Shown here: in pieces, positions 25,458-36,023 of the stretch
Numbering within the stretch: position 1 is the stretch's first letter
Layout: the number at the start of each line of letters is the position of its first letter
Source: Aneurinibacillus aneurinilyticus ATCC 12856
GTDB lineage: Bacteria > Bacillota > Bacilli > Aneurinibacillales > Aneurinibacillaceae
Length of the DNA: 64,000 nt
Direction of reading: 5' to 3'
Assembly (NCBI RefSeq): GCF_000466385.1
Contig: NZ_KE952747.1
Span: 1,031 to 65,030, forward strand
The notes under the pieces: model-generated
Told to the model about the DNA's origin: nothing
Databases searched by the model: none
What the model saw: only the letters and a program-made list of their open reading frames with translations
Made by a program: the position numbers and the translations under genes

Positions 25458-27014
25458 TTATATATTCACCTTCGTTGCCCATTCCTCCACATTCCAGACA
25501 CGAGTTACCCAATCCTTATAAAAGTCTGGTTCATGGCATACAAGCAAAACGGTTCCTTTGTATTCTTTCAACGATTGCTTCAATTCTTCCTTCGCTACAA
25601 CATCAAGGTGGTTGGTCGGCTCGTCGAATAAAAGCCAATTGCTCTCGTTCATCAGTAACTTGCACAGGCGCACTTTTGCCTGCTCGCCACCGCTCAACAT
25701 ATTAAGCGGGCGGTTAATGTGTTCATTCTTCAAGCCGCAGCGCGCCAATGCGCCGCGCACTTCATGCTGGTTCATGCTTGGAAACGCATTCCATACATCA
25801 TCGAGCGCCGTTACATTCCCAGCCTTTACTTCCTGCTCAAAGTACGCTGGATACAGGAAATCTCCCTGATATACGGAACCATCATACGGTTTTACTTTTC
25901 CGAGAATGGTCTTTAACAGCGTAGATTTTCCGACACCGTTACAGCCGACGATGGCAATTTTTTCGCCACGCTCCACCGTCATATTCATCTTGGGCAACAG
26001 CGGGCGGTCATAGCCTATTACGAGGTCTTGTGCTTCAAATACAGTTTTGCCACTAGCCCGCGATTCCTTAAATGTAAATGTCGGCTTAGGCGCGGTCTCC
26101 GGACGATCAATACGGTCCAGCTTCTCCAGCTGCTTCTGCCGGCTGCGGGCACGACCGCTTGTTGAGTAACGCGCCTTATTTCGCTGAATGAAATCTTCTG
26201 TTTTCTTAATATAATCCTGCTGGCGCTCATATGCACTAATATGCTGCTGCTTATTCATATCAGCCATATCGAGAAATTTCTCATAGGTTGCACTGTAGCG
26301 GGTTAATTTTGAGAATTCGAGGTGATAAATAACATTGACTACATCGTTCATAAATTCCGTATCATGCGAAATCAAAATAAAAGCAAATGGATATTCCTTC
26401 AGGTATATCTTTAACCAATCGATATGTTCAACATCAAGGTAGTTTGTCGGCTCATCAAGCAGCAATACGGTTGGCTTTTCAAGTAGCAGCTTTGCGAGCA
26501 GCACTTTTGTCCGCTGTCCGCCGCTCAATGCCGACACATCGCGGTCAAGGCCGATTGCGTCAAGTCCCAGACCGTTCGCCATCTCTTCGACCTTAACATC
26601 AATGAGATAAAACCCGCTTGCATCGAGCTGCTCCTGAATATCGCCCATCTCTTCCAACAGCTTCTCCAGTTCTTCCGGCGTTGCCTCCGCCATCTTCTCG
26701 GAAATGGTCATCAGTTCTTTTTCCATCTCGAATAGCGGCAGAAACGCGTCTTTGAGTACATCGCGTATTGTCTTGCCCGAGGTAAGCACTGTATGCTGGT
26801 CAAGATATCCATAACGGACGCGCGGCGTCCACTCTACTTTTCCTGAGTCACGAATTAATTGTCCGGTCAATATATTCATCAACGTAGACTTACCTACACC
26901 GTTCGCACCAACCAGCCCGACATGCTCGCCTGGAAGCAAACGGAATGAAACGTTCTTAAACAATGTACGATCGCCAAACGTATGGCTTAAATCTTCAACA
27001 GTTAACAAGCTCAT
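25458..27014 (-). CDS. ABC-F family ATPase (YkpA/YbiT-like)
   Basis: The protein has 518 residues with two ATPase domains in one chain and no membrane part. Walker A motifs are GANGVGKSTL (about residue 36) and GCNGVGKSTL (about 358). The signatures are LSGGQRTKV and LSGGEQAKV, and the Walker B motifs are LLLDEPTNYLD and LLFDEPTNHLD. The linker of about 80 residues between domains is rich in Lys/Arg/Gln and corresponds to the ribosome-reaching P-site tRNA interaction region of ABC-F proteins. It probably acts on ribosomes in translation rescue rather than in transport. An antibiotic-resistance role cannot be excluded, but the motif pattern is that of the housekeeping group. Confidence 0.85.
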   Translation of the reverse strand: MSLLTVEDLSHTFGDRTLFKNVSFRLLPGEHVGLVGANGVGKSTLMNILTGQLIRDSGKVEWTPRVRYGYLDQHTVLTSGKTIRDVLKDAFLPLFEMEKELMTISEKMAEATPEELEKLLEEMGDIQEQLDASGFYLIDVKVEEMANGLGLDAIGLDRDVSALSGGQRTKVLLAKLLLEKPTVLLLDEPTNYLDVEHIDWLKIYLKEYPFAFILISHDTEFMNDVVNVIYHLEFSKLTRYSATYEKFLDMADMNKQQHISAYERQQDYIKKTEDFIQRNKARYSTSGRARSRQKQLEKLDRIDRPETAPKPTFTFKESRASGKTVFEAQDLVIGYDRPLLPKMNMTVERGEKIAIVGCNGVGKSTLLKTILGKVKPYDGSVYQGDFLYPAYFEQEVKAGNVTALDDVWNAFPSMNQHEVRGALARCGLKNEHINRPLNMLSGGEQAKVRLCKLLMNESNWLLFDEPTNHLDVVAKEELKQSLKEYKGTVLLVCHEPDFYKDWVTRVWNVEEWATKVNI

Positions 27015-27110
27015 GAAATAACTAAATCCCCCTAATCAAGATGCATATAAGTAACGTTTGATTGCTTGGCTTTCCTTTTCCATCATACCTGATTAACGGG
27101 AAGAAATGAA

Positions 27111-28802
27111 TCAGTTGCTTATGGAAAAAAGAAGTTTTTCCATCTGCTCTTCCGGAACAGGGCGACTAAGCAAATATCCCTGTACCTCGTCACATGCATG
27201 CTCACGCAAATAGCTTAACTGCTCTTCCGTTTCTACGCCTTCAGCCACCACCCTCAAGTTAAGCTTCTTGGCCATATCGATTACCGTACGCAAAATTACA
27301 CCATCGGCTTCGGAAATTGTCACATTTTCCAGAAATGACCGGTCAATCTTCAGCGTATCAAACGGGAACTTCTTCAAATAATGAAGCGCTGAATACCCTG
27401 TACCAAAATCATCGATAGCAATGCGAACACCAAGCATTTTCAGCTGCCGCATCATATCAAGCGCAACTTCCGCTTCTTCCACAAACACGCTCTCCGTCAA
27501 CTCTATTTCCAAACATCCGGGATGTAAGCCCGTCTTGCGCAAAATATCCATCACCATCTGCACGCAATCCGGCTCTTTAAAATGCAGATACGATAGGTTG
27601 ACCGAAACGGAAGCATGAATTTCTCCCGCTTCCTGCCATTGCTTCACCCGGGCGCATGCCGCTTCCAGCACCCAGCGGTCAATCTCAAGAATTAAGCCTG
27701 TCTTTTCAGCCAGATTGATAAATGTGCCGGGGAACATCACCCCGTTCTCTGGATGCAGCCAGCGTACGAGCGCCTCCATGCCCACTAGCTTGCTGCTTTC
27801 AACTTCATAGCGCGGCTGATAATGCAGAAACAGCTCATTGCGGTGCACCGCATTGCGGAGTTCACTGCGAAGCACCCACTGCTCTCCAATGCGCACCATC
27901 TCCTGCGAATAAAAACAATAGCAATTACCGCCGCGCTCCTTCGCCCGATACATGGCTGTTTCCGCTTTCTTTAGAATTTCTTCTGGTTCGCTCCCGTCTA
28001 TCGGGTACACGCTCATGCCTACACTGGCTGTCATATGAATAGTCGTATCGCTCGTTTGAATCGGGGATGTAATAAGGGAGATGATTTCGGTTGCTTTCGC
28101 CCTGGCCTCCTCTTGCGTAATATTCGTGAGCACCGCCGCAAAGTTATCTTTGCTTAGACGGGCCAGCATCGTTCGCTCATCCAACACCTGGGAAAGTTTC
28201 TTCGCTACATGAGCAAGCACTGCTTCACTCGGCGTCCGTCCAATGGCAGCATGCATCATCTTGAACTGATCAATATCAATAATCATCAAGGTAAACGGGC
28301 TGCTGCTCTCATGCTCGCCATTCACCGCTTGCTGCAGGCTTTCATCAAATGCAAGCTGATTGGGCAGGCCGGTCAGCGCGTCGTATTTCTTCATGCGCTC
28401 GATTTGCCGTTTCGCCTGCCTGCATAAGGTCAAATCCAGCGAACAGCCGATAAGCTCCTGCTCCCCGTCCTCATCTTCTGATAGCACGAGAGAGACGTAA
28501 TATACTTCTTGTTCACACACAAGCTCATGGATAATCGGTTCCCCTTGCCAGGCCCTCTCATACTGTATCTGCAAATATCCAGCAAATTGCGGTGCAAACA
28601 ACTCCTGCGGCGTTTTTCCTCTTACCGCTTCGGTCGTCAGCCCTTGCCGCTTCGCTACCCTACCTTCAAACATCGTGTAAACGAATGTTGCCTCTGCTTC
28701 TGTTTCGCGACGCACTTTGTATACGACATTGTGCAGCTTCTCTAACAGACTTTGGTACTTCTGTTCCGTTTGTTGTAGCGAAGTTATACTTTCGTCTTGC
28801 AT
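27111..28802 (-). CDS. PAS-GGDEF-EAL protein, likely c-di-GMP phosphodiesterase
   Basis: The protein has 563 residues. A PAS-like N-terminus (about 1-110) is followed by a GGDEF domain (about 120-285) and an EAL domain (about 305-560). The GGDEF active-site loop reads SKDNF, so cyclase activity is very unlikely. The EAL domain keeps EALVRW, VSVNLS, ELTESV, AIDDFGTGYS, KIDRSFL and VVAEGVET, so hydrolysis of c-di-GMP is likely, perhaps with GTP or c-di-GMP binding to the dead GGDEF domain. No membrane segment is seen. I use ATG 28802, preceded by AGAGGTGG. Confidence 0.88.
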   Translation of the reverse strand: MQDESITSLQQTEQKYQSLLEKLHNVVYKVRRETEAEATFVYTMFEGRVAKRQGLTTEAVRGKTPQELFAPQFAGYLQIQYERAWQGEPIIHELVCEQEVYYVSLVLSEDEDGEQELIGCSLDLTLCRQAKRQIERMKKYDALTGLPNQLAFDESLQQAVNGEHESSSPFTLMIIDIDQFKMMHAAIGRTPSEAVLAHVAKKLSQVLDERTMLARLSKDNFAAVLTNITQEEARAKATEIISLITSPIQTSDTTIHMTASVGMSVYPIDGSEPEEILKKAETAMYRAKERGGNCYCFYSQEMVRIGEQWVLRSELRNAVHRNELFLHYQPRYEVESSKLVGMEALVRWLHPENGVMFPGTFINLAEKTGLILEIDRWVLEAACARVKQWQEAGEIHASVSVNLSYLHFKEPDCVQMVMDILRKTGLHPGCLEIELTESVFVEEAEVALDMMRQLKMLGVRIAIDDFGTGYSALHYLKKFPFDTLKIDRSFLENVTISEADGVILRTVIDMAKKLNLRVVAEGVETEEQLSYLREHACDEVQGYLLSRPVPEEQMEKLLFSISN

Positions 28803-28940
28803 GGGCTTTTCCACCTCTGTCTTTTTGATCACGGACCGCACCAGCCATAGTTCTATAGTCATGAACCATTTTATAAAAAATTGAAAAAAATGTCTATATT
28901 TTATAACCTGCCGTTAGCAGACACATGAAACATCACAAAT

Positions 28941-28983
28941 AAAAAAGCTCTTATGCCCCGGTTATGCACCTAAGGCCAAGAGC
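28941..28983 (-). terminator. Terminator after the FAD oxidoreductase gene
   Basis: GCTCTT pairs with AAGAGC, with an inner GCC/GGC stem, and is followed on the minus strand by six T. It lies just past the stop at 28992. Confidence 0.75.
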
Positions 28984-28991
28984 GAAAAAAT

Positions 28992-30050
28992 TTATAATAT
29001 GTGTAACAAGCGCTTCGCTGCGGCAATACCTGAGAGCGCAGCCGTTTCAATTCGTGCGTGCTGTGCCTTGTCTTCCGGGGCGATAAACGAATCCCCCGCA
29101 AGCAAAGCGGGCGACTGCAGGCCCAAATCGGCGAAACGTGCGGGATATAACGTTTCCGCTAACGAAAATCTCCAGCGCTTCAGCTGCGCTTCTACAATAT
29201 TGGCATCTCCCCGCCATACATGGGCCTCTTGCAGCAATTGGCGAAGCACCTCATCATCCGGTCGGTTGAAATGATCGCGGGACCATCGACCACAAGCATA
29301 TATCGTAAGTGCGTGCTGCGAAGAAATACCTTTCTGATAGTTATCCACGACCAATTGTACTGGATCAGTCGCATTTTTCGCTCGCACATAGCCCGGCTCA
29401 GGCACTGCGGACGCTCCATCCAGTTTCAGCAGTGCCGCCAAACAAGGAAGATAGCGGACTGCAGCTAGCTTATGCTCCTGCTCTTCGTTCAGTCGGTTTC
29501 CGCCCTGCCTAAGCAAATATAAAGCCTGAGGTGGCGGAGCTGTTATAAGTACAGCCCGCGCCCGGATGCTTGCCTTATTTCCGGGATCGTACACTTCTTC
29601 CGGCAATACTTCGTCATACGTCTGCGCCACATATTCCTGTTCTTCCGAGACCCAGTGAAGCAGCCATCCGTTCTGCTCTGGCTCGATGCTTGTCACACGA
29701 ACACGTACACAAATATCCAGCGGCTCCGCCAAATGCCGGGTAAGCCGATTCATACCGCCTTCCGCACGGTAACGCGCATGGGGTTCGCCGAACCATTCCG
29801 TTATCCAGCCTCGTGCCTTCCAATCTTGTGCGTATGCCGCAAATTCAGGTGTGCGTACGGTAAAATACTGCGCACCATGATCGAACGTCGCCCTGCCGAT
29901 TTCCCTGGTCGCCATCCGGCCTCCCCCGCTGCGTCCTTTGTCCAGTATAACTACCTGCTCTTCGCCCGCTTCTACCAACGTACGGGCCGCCATTAGACCG
30001 CTTATACCGCCGCCGATAACCACGATCGGATGTTTTGGAACTCCTGGCAT
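28992..30050 (-). CDS. FAD-dependent oxidoreductase (renalase / amine oxidase-like)
   Basis: The protein has 352 residues. The dinucleotide fold is at the start: VVIGGGISGLMAARTLVEAG, then an acidic strand end and the arginine-rich GRSGGGRMATR, typical of the NAD(P)/FAD oxidoreductases related to renalase. FDHGAQYFTVR is a further family mark, and the C-terminal FAD site is LLAGDSFIAP...IETAALSGIAAAK. Substrate unknown; a reduced dinucleotide side product or an amine are options. It is a single-gene unit. Confidence 0.8.
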   Translation of the reverse strand: MPGVPKHPIVVIGGGISGLMAARTLVEAGEEQVVILDKGRSGGGRMATREIGRATFDHGAQYFTVRTPEFAAYAQDWKARGWITEWFGEPHARYRAEGGMNRLTRHLAEPLDICVRVRVTSIEPEQNGWLLHWVSEEQEYVAQTYDEVLPEEVYDPGNKASIRARAVLITAPPPQALYLLRQGGNRLNEEQEHKLAAVRYLPCLAALLKLDGASAVPEPGYVRAKNATDPVQLVVDNYQKGISSQHALTIYACGRWSRDHFNRPDDEVLRQLLQEAHVWRGDANIVEAQLKRWRFSLAETLYPARFADLGLQSPALLAGDSFIAPEDKAQHARIETAALSGIAAAKRLLHIL

Positions 30051-30158
30051 CCTTTCTCTCTTCCCTTCCCCAAGCTATCTCGGTATTTTTCTCTATTATA
30101 CAAAGAGACAAGCAGAGGAGAAACAAAAGTCTAAGGAAAAAAGCAACAAAATCCAAAC

Positions 30159-30746
30159 TTAGTGCGTAATAAAACGAGTATATCCTTTTCTGTGCAGTGT
30201 TTTAAAAAGCTGGGCGGCTTCGGCACGGGTAAGCGACTCATCCGGTGCGTATGAAGCATACGTTGCACTGCCTGATATACGCCCGGCGACAATTTCTTTT
30301 TTCAACAGCCATTCTACCGCCTGTTTCTCATTATAATCATAGCCCAACGCTTTTGTTATCGTACGGGCGACCGCTCCACGCCGAATGGCCCGATCTTTGT
30401 ACACGCCTCCCTGAACAGGTATATGCAGGTCAACCGCAGTCGCATAATAGGAGGACGCCCAGTGTTCACCCTGCATATCCCCTGTAGGTACACTGTTTAT
30501 ATTAAAAAAATAATGCATATACATCACAAGAAATTCCGCCTCGCTCACCATACGGGAAGGTTGGAATGTACCGTCCTCATATCCTCCGACTATCCCTTGC
30601 TCTGCAGCCCATTCTATGCTCGCGTATGCCCAGTGCGCAGCCGACATATCCTTAAAATGGGCGGCAGATGCAGGAACACAGGACACAGCCAGCACAATGA
30701 CCATCCATAATACAACCAACCATCTCTTCCGTTTTGTATTCTTCAA
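30159..30746 (-). CDS. Secreted SLH-domain protein
   Basis: The protein has 195 residues. A signal peptide (basic start, hydrophobic core, ASA-A cleavage near residue 28) is followed directly by SLH-type repeats: HFKDMSAAHWAYASIEWAAE, EDGTFQPSRMVSEAEFLVM and YAPDESLTRAEAAQLFKTL. Nothing else is attached, so it is a bare wall-binding module, perhaps an S-layer accessory. The start is TTG, seven to eight bases after AGGAGG. It follows topB by 12 bases. Confidence 0.8.
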   Translation of the reverse strand: MKNTKRKRWLVVLWMVIVLAVSCVPASAAHFKDMSAAHWAYASIEWAAEQGIVGGYEDGTFQPSRMVSEAEFLVMYMHYFFNINSVPTGDMQGEHWASSYYATAVDLHIPVQGGVYKDRAIRRGAVARTITKALGYDYNEKQAVEWLLKKEIVAGRISGSATYASYAPDESLTRAEAAQLFKTLHRKGYTRFITH

Positions 30747-30757
30747 GGCGTTCCCTC

Positions 30758-32932
30758 CTATTTCCTTTCCGGGAAAGCAAATGATGGCTTTCCGGTTTTA
30801 TCATCCCATATCATATATGCGTCAAACACCTTATCGTTTTTTTTGAATCCTTTAATGAGGTCGGTTTTTCCTTCTTTCAATAACTTTTTGGCATTCGCCT
30901 GTGAAATGGTTTTGCCAAGAATTTTTTTAGAAAAGGTAAAGCTGCATTTGGTTTTTGAATAATTTGCACAGCCATAAAATGTACCTTTGTCCACAACATC
31001 ACCGCCACACAGCTTGCAAGCCCCCACTTTAGCTGGCGCTTTGTTTTTACCCTTACGGCTGGGGGCGTTCGCTTTCACCTCTTCCATATCAATATTATCA
31101 AACGTCCAGCCCTTTGCCTGCTCCACAGCATCTTGAATAATTTTGACTGCAAGTTTCTTGGCTTGCTCCATGAAATCCGTAGCTGAAGCTTGTCCCCGGC
31201 CGATTTCGCTGAGCCGCTGCTCCCAACGTGCCGTCATCTCCGGTGAAGCGAGGATTTTTTCACCGATCGCCGCGATGAGAAGCATCCCCTTGGGCGTTGC
31301 GTAGACCTGATTTTTCTTGACTTCGAGATAACGCCGATCCTTAAGCATTGTAATGATGCCAGCTCGGGTGGCTTCCGTACCGAGCCCTTCGGTTTTCGCC
31401 AGCACTTTCTCCAGCTCCTGATCCTCTAAATGCTTGCCGGCCGTCTTCATCAGCGTAATTAACTGCCCTTCTGTATACCTCTTAGGCGGCTGGGTCTTGC
31501 TTTCCTTCACCGCTATGCGGGCCACCGCGCCCTTCTCTCCTTGCACAAGCGGCGGAAGCAGCGGTTCTTCTCCATCCTTCTCACCTTCGCCAAACAAAAC
31601 CTTGCGCCAGCCCTCACGTATTTGCTGGCGACCTTTCGATAGGAATTCCGCACGGCTATCTACCAAGGTCAACACAGTCGTATAATCAAAAACGGCTGAC
31701 TCATAATGCGCAGCCAAAAGGCGACGTACAATTAAATCGTATATTTTCCTTTCGTCGTCCGACAGCTTATCCAATGCAGGGACCTGCTCGGTCGGAATAA
31801 TCGCATAATGATCGGTCACTTTCTTCTCGTTGACATAGCGCTTGTTCGTAAGAACCGAATGAATCGGAAGCGGAAAGAACGGTGCATATTCCGGCTTACT
31901 CCCCAGCTTTTCCAAAATTTCCGGAAAAGTACGCGCTTCCCCTTCCGTAACAAAACTTGAATCCGAGCGCGGATATGAAATGTATCCTTTGACATACAAT
32001 TGTTGAGCAATATCCAGCGTCTTCTTCGGCGGGAATTTATACGCTTTGTTTGCAGTCGCCTGCAGCCCTGATAGATTAAATAAATATGGCGGCTGAAATT
32101 CTTTGCGTTCTGTTTGTGCATCCTTTATTTCCGCAGGCTTATTCTGACAGAAAGCCGCGATGGCTTCTGCCATTTTCGGATCATTCAACCTCGATTCGTC
32201 GTCTTTTTGCCACTTTCCCTGATACTGTTTGTCGTCCATTTGGAATTCGGCAAACACTTCCCAGAATGGTTCAGATATAAAATCCGCAATCTCTCGCTCT
32301 CGCTTGACAACAAGCGCCAGCGTGGGTGTCTGAACCCGCCCTGCGGAAAAGACATCGTTGACGCCATGCTGCTTCATTAATAATGAATACACACGGGAAG
32401 CATTCATGCCAACTACCCAGTCAGCACATGCACGACTGTATGCTTCATAATATAAATTGCGCGTATCCGCTTCATCACGCAGTTGCGCGAATCCCTGACG
32501 CACCGCCTTCTCCGTCAACGAAGAAATCCAAAGCCGCTTCATCGGCTTCCTCGTTCCGGTTTGCTGAACAATGGTCCGGACAATAAGCTCACCCTCCCGT
32601 CCCGCATCGCCCGCGTGAATAATTTCATTTACATCCGCACGCTGCAATAGCTTTTTTATTATCTGAAACTGCTGTGCCTTCGCTTTCATTACCTTGTATT
32701 TGAATTGTTCGGGAATGATGGGAAGGTTGTCCAGACTCCACTTCTTCCAGACCGAATTATATTCCTCAGGAGCCACCAGCTCACATATGTGACCGACCGC
32801 CCATGTGATGAGGGCGCCATCCTGAAACGTCTCGTTCGGCAAGATCTCGATGTATCCCTTATGTTTTTTCGATCGGAATGGGGCAGCTAATTTCGTTCCC
32901 TGATCAGGCTTTTCTGCAATAATCACTTTCAT
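30758..32932 (-). CDS. topB: DNA topoisomerase III
   Basis: This type IA topoisomerase decatenates DNA. The protein has 724 residues, as in B. subtilis TopB. The TOPRIM domain has the N-terminal IIAEKPDQ and HAGDAGREGELI. The active-site tyrosine is in YISYPRSDS near residue 314. SAGRVQTPTLALV is the other core signature. The C-terminus has one zinc ribbon (CKLCGGDVV, CANYSKTKC). The ATG has AAGGAG eight bases upstream. Confidence 0.93.
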   Translation of the reverse strand: MKVIIAEKPDQGTKLAAPFRSKKHKGYIEILPNETFQDGALITWAVGHICELVAPEEYNSVWKKWSLDNLPIIPEQFKYKVMKAKAQQFQIIKKLLQRADVNEIIHAGDAGREGELIVRTIVQQTGTRKPMKRLWISSLTEKAVRQGFAQLRDEADTRNLYYEAYSRACADWVVGMNASRVYSLLMKQHGVNDVFSAGRVQTPTLALVVKREREIADFISEPFWEVFAEFQMDDKQYQGKWQKDDESRLNDPKMAEAIAAFCQNKPAEIKDAQTERKEFQPPYLFNLSGLQATANKAYKFPPKKTLDIAQQLYVKGYISYPRSDSSFVTEGEARTFPEILEKLGSKPEYAPFFPLPIHSVLTNKRYVNEKKVTDHYAIIPTEQVPALDKLSDDERKIYDLIVRRLLAAHYESAVFDYTTVLTLVDSRAEFLSKGRQQIREGWRKVLFGEGEKDGEEPLLPPLVQGEKGAVARIAVKESKTQPPKRYTEGQLITLMKTAGKHLEDQELEKVLAKTEGLGTEATRAGIITMLKDRRYLEVKKNQVYATPKGMLLIAAIGEKILASPEMTARWEQRLSEIGRGQASATDFMEQAKKLAVKIIQDAVEQAKGWTFDNIDMEEVKANAPSRKGKNKAPAKVGACKLCGGDVVDKGTFYGCANYSKTKCSFTFSKKILGKTISQANAKKLLKEGKTDLIKGFKKNDKVFDAYMIWDDKTGKPSFAFPERK

Positions 32933-33017
32933 TTCTCTTCTCCTTACACTCTGTAGACCGTATCTTGTTCAATTTACTATTCTACTGTATATCTCATATA
33001 TTTACACGTATATGCAA

Positions 33018-33043
33018 ACAAAAAAAGCAGGCTATCCGCCTGC
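33018..33043 (-). terminator. Terminator after the UPF0316 gene
   Basis: The stem GCAGGC/GCCTGC with a 5-base loop is followed on the minus strand by seven or more T. It separates the UPF0316 gene from topB. Confidence 0.85.
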
Positions 33044-33119
33044 CCTGTCCTTGTTTAACTATTGCCGATTTGTGCACGTTGCAGCTTCCTGCAAAATGTC
33101 CTCATCTACGCTATATGAT

Positions 33120-33632
33120 TTACTTAGTAATTCGCTTCGTCCAAAAACCTCCATGGAAAAACTTCGGCTCATACGAGATAACGAACGCCTTCGGTGCCAG
33201 TTCCTTGATAGTATCGTACAGCTTTTTCTCATTTCTTCGCTTAGCCAATACATTCATGACGACACGTTGACCGTCTTTGCCGTTTGCCTCCCAGCTCGTT
33301 ACACCATACCCCTTCTCGCGGAGCACCCGACTAATATCATTGTGCTCCGAATCAAGCACAATCTGCACGGTTACATAACCAAGCGCCAGCAGTTCTTCAA
33401 TTTTACTCCCCATATATACACCTGTACCCCACCCGATACAATAGGCAGCTAGGTTAAATGGATTGTCCAAGCTATCCAATACAAGCGAAAGCCCCATCAA
33501 ATAAATAAAAACCTCTATCGTACTGATTAATGATGCCAGCAACTTCTGCCCCTTCATCACCATAATCATCCGAATCGTAAAAAACGACACATATACGATG
33601 TTAATAGTGAAAATAATAAGCAGCTGTTCCAC
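33120..33632 (-). CDS. UPF0316 / DUF2179 membrane protein (YebE-like)
   Basis: The protein has 170 residues. Three N-terminal hydrophobic segments (about 4-24, 37-55, 60-78) precede a cytosolic DUF2179 domain (about 95-170) with a GYGVTSWEANGKDGQR turn and INVLAKR-like strand. I start at GTG 33632 with GGAGGG upstream; the frame to 33689 adds only a polar unsupported tail. Members of this group may sense nucleotides through DUF2179, but the function is not settled. Confidence 0.8.
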   Translation of the reverse strand: MEQLLIIFTINIVYVSFFTIRMIMVMKGQKLLASLISTIEVFIYLMGLSLVLDSLDNPFNLAAYCIGWGTGVYMGSKIEELLALGYVTVQIVLDSEHNDISRVLREKGYGVTSWEANGKDGQRVVMNVLAKRRNEKKLYDTIKELAPKAFVISYEPKFFHGGFWTKRITK

Positions 33633-33773
33633 CGCTTTGCCCTCCCCTGTGTATAACACACGTTTATCTTTTGATTGTTTGTCTCGCATAAAATATCACA
33701 TGTTTAAAAGCAAAGTAAAGCAAAATTATACTGCTTATCATAAAAGTCTTCTATATTTTGCATATTCTCTATT

Positions 33774-33809
33774 AAAAAAGCGACCCTCTACGTAGAGCGG
33801 CCGCTTTTT
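33774..33809 (-). terminator. Terminator after the transketolase gene
   Basis: An interrupted stem with AAAGCG/CGCTTT outer and CTCTAC/GTAGAG inner pairs, followed by T-rich sequence on the minus strand, begins three bases past the stop at 33812. Confidence 0.8.
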
Positions 33810-33811
33810 AC

Positions 33812-35815
33812 TTACTTGTTTAATATGCTCTCTGCAAGGGTAACGACATGTTCCGGTGTAAATCCGTATTCTTCCATAATTTTCTCGCCTGGGGCAGATG
33901 CGCCAAACCTGTCAATCCCAAGCACCACTCCTTGTTCGCCGATATAGCGCTCCCAACCGAGTGGATGTGTCATCTCAACAGCGAGACGCGCTTTGACGGC
34001 AGGCGGCAGCACTTCGTCTTTGTACGACTGCGGCTGCTGCTCGAATAATTCCCAGCTTGGCATGCTGACAACCCGCACGCTATGGCCTTTTTCTTTAAGC
34101 ATATGCTTAACCTCCATAACCAGACTAACCTCTGAACCGGAGGCAAGCAAAATCAAATCCGGTGTACCGTCTGACTCAGATAATATATATGCGCCGCGAG
34201 CAACAGATTCCATCGCTTTCTCATTCGTACCCTCCAGTACCGGCAAACCCTGGCGCGAGAGAATCATGGCTACCGGACCTTTACTGTAGCCGACTGCGTA
34301 ACGATACGCAGCTACTGTTTCATTCGCATCCGCCGGGCGCAGGACAATTAAATTCGGAATGACGCGCAGCGAAGGAACATGCTCAATCGGCTCGTGCGTA
34401 GGGCCGTCTTCGCCGACTGCGATGCTATCATGCGTTAATACATAAATCGCTGGAAGCCCCATTAATGCGGACAAGCGCAGTGCCGGACGCAAGTAATCAA
34501 CGAAAACAAGAAAGGTCCCACCGTACACCTTGACACCACCATGAAGCATCATTCCGTTCATCGCCGCTGCCATCGCATGTTCCCGGACGCCGAACCAAAT
34601 ATTGCGCCCTTCATACTGGCCAGGCTTGAAATTTTTTTCATCTTTAATCGTTGTTTTATTGGATGAAGCCAAATCCGCCGATCCGCCGAGGAAAAATGGG
34701 ACGCTCTTCGCCAATGCATTAATCGCTTTACTCGATGCTTCTCGTGTTGCGATTTTGCCATCTGCCGGAGAGAAGAACGGAAGGGATGCCTCCCAATCAG
34801 CATGCAGTTCTCCGCGTATAGAACGCTCGAATTGCTCGGCAAGCTCGGGGTGCTCCTTTTTATATGCCTCGAACATTTTTTGCCACTCTTTTTCTTTCTG
34901 CTGTCCGCTCGTTTTTACTTCGGCAAAATGTTCACGCACCTCATCAGGGAATTCAAACCATTCATGCTCCCAGCTGTACGCTTCGCGTACAAGCTTAATC
35001 TCATCAATTCCAAGCGGAGCTCCGTGGGCTGCTGATTTACCTCCTTTATTCGGACTTCCAAATCCGATCACGGTTCTCACTTCGATAAGCGTCGGACGCT
35101 CCGTTTCCTGCTGCGCCTCAGCGATTGCCTGTGAAATAGCTTCTACATCATTGCCTTCATCAACACGCAGCACTTGCCAGCCATAAGAGTCAAAGCGTTT
35201 TGCCACACTTTCCGAGAATGCGTAGCTTAATTCGCCATCCAGACTAATGTCGTTGGAATCATACAACACAATCAGGCGGCCAAGCTTCAGATGACCGGCA
35301 AGGGATGCCGCTTCAGCTGCGACTCCTTCCATCAAATCCCCGTCACCACACAACGCGTACGTATAATGATCAATTATCTCATGTCCATCCCGATTGTATG
35401 TAGCAGCAAGGTGGCGTTCCGCCATCGCCATGCCTACCGACATACCGATACCTTGGCCAAGCGGACCTGTGGTTGCTTCCACGCCTGGCGTATGTCCGTA
35501 TTCCGGATGACCGGGCGTGCGGCTTCCCCATTGGCGGAAATTCTGCAAATCATCAAGTGACACATCATATCCGGTCAGATGAAGCAGGCTATACAACAGC
35601 ATTGATCCATGACCAGCGGATAGAACGAATCGGTCGCGGTTTATCCAGGCAGGATTGGCCGGGTTATGATTCATGAATTTCACCCAAAGCGCATATGCCA
35701 TGGGGGCCGCTCCCATCGGCAGGCCAGGATGGCCGGATTTTGCCTTTTCAATGGCTTCAACCGAGAGAATGCGAATGGTATTAACTGCAAGCTGTTCTAG
35801 CGCTTTATTGCTCAT
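33812..35815 (-). CDS. tkt: Transketolase
   Basis: It transfers two-carbon units in the pentose phosphate pathway using thiamine diphosphate. The protein has 667 residues. Markers are [18 protein letters not shown] near residue 26, the ThDP motif [19 protein letters not shown], the catalytic-Glu region [15 protein letters not shown], and the sugar-phosphate motif [17 protein letters not shown] start at ATG 35815 (MSNKAL), the usual start for this family. The longer frame to 35881 is rejected. Confidence 0.95.
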   Translation of the reverse strand: MSNKALEQLAVNTIRILSVEAIEKAKSGHPGLPMGAAPMAYALWVKFMNHNPANPAWINRDRFVLSAGHGSMLLYSLLHLTGYDVSLDDLQNFRQWGSRTPGHPEYGHTPGVEATTGPLGQGIGMSVGMAMAERHLAATYNRDGHEIIDHYTYALCGDGDLMEGVAAEAASLAGHLKLGRLIVLYDSNDISLDGELSYAFSESVAKRFDSYGWQVLRVDEGNDVEAISQAIAEAQQETERPTLIEVRTVIGFGSPNKGGKSAAHGAPLGIDEIKLVREAYSWEHEWFEFPDEVREHFAEVKTSGQQKEKEWQKMFEAYKKEHPELAEQFERSIRGELHADWEASLPFFSPADGKIATREASSKAINALAKSVPFFLGGSADLASSNKTTIKDEKNFKPGQYEGRNIWFGVREHAMAAAMNGMMLHGGVKVYGGTFLVFVDYLRPALRLSALMGLPAIYVLTHDSIAVGEDGPTHEPIEHVPSLRVIPNLIVLRPADANETVAAYRYAVGYSKGPVAMILSRQGLPVLEGTNEKAMESVARGAYILSESDGTPDLILLASGSEVSLVMEVKHMLKEKGHSVRVVSMPSWELFEQQPQSYKDEVLPPAVKARLAVEMTHPLGWERYIGEQGVVLGIDRFGASAPGEKIMEEYGFTPEHVVTLAESILNK

Positions 35816-36023
35816 TCCGTTCCTAATCCCCTTTCGTGAATAGTGTTCTTCCTGATGTATATTCCCTTTACCTTTTTTCATTATGCCAAAAAAAAGCAGG
35901 AAAATAAAATATGCCCGACAAGTTGCAACAGTAAACTGAATCTCGAATAGAGAAAAATTGGCTTTTATACTAAAAAAGTCATTATAATGAAGAAAGAACG
36001 ATTATACCGAAAGGCGGATTCAT

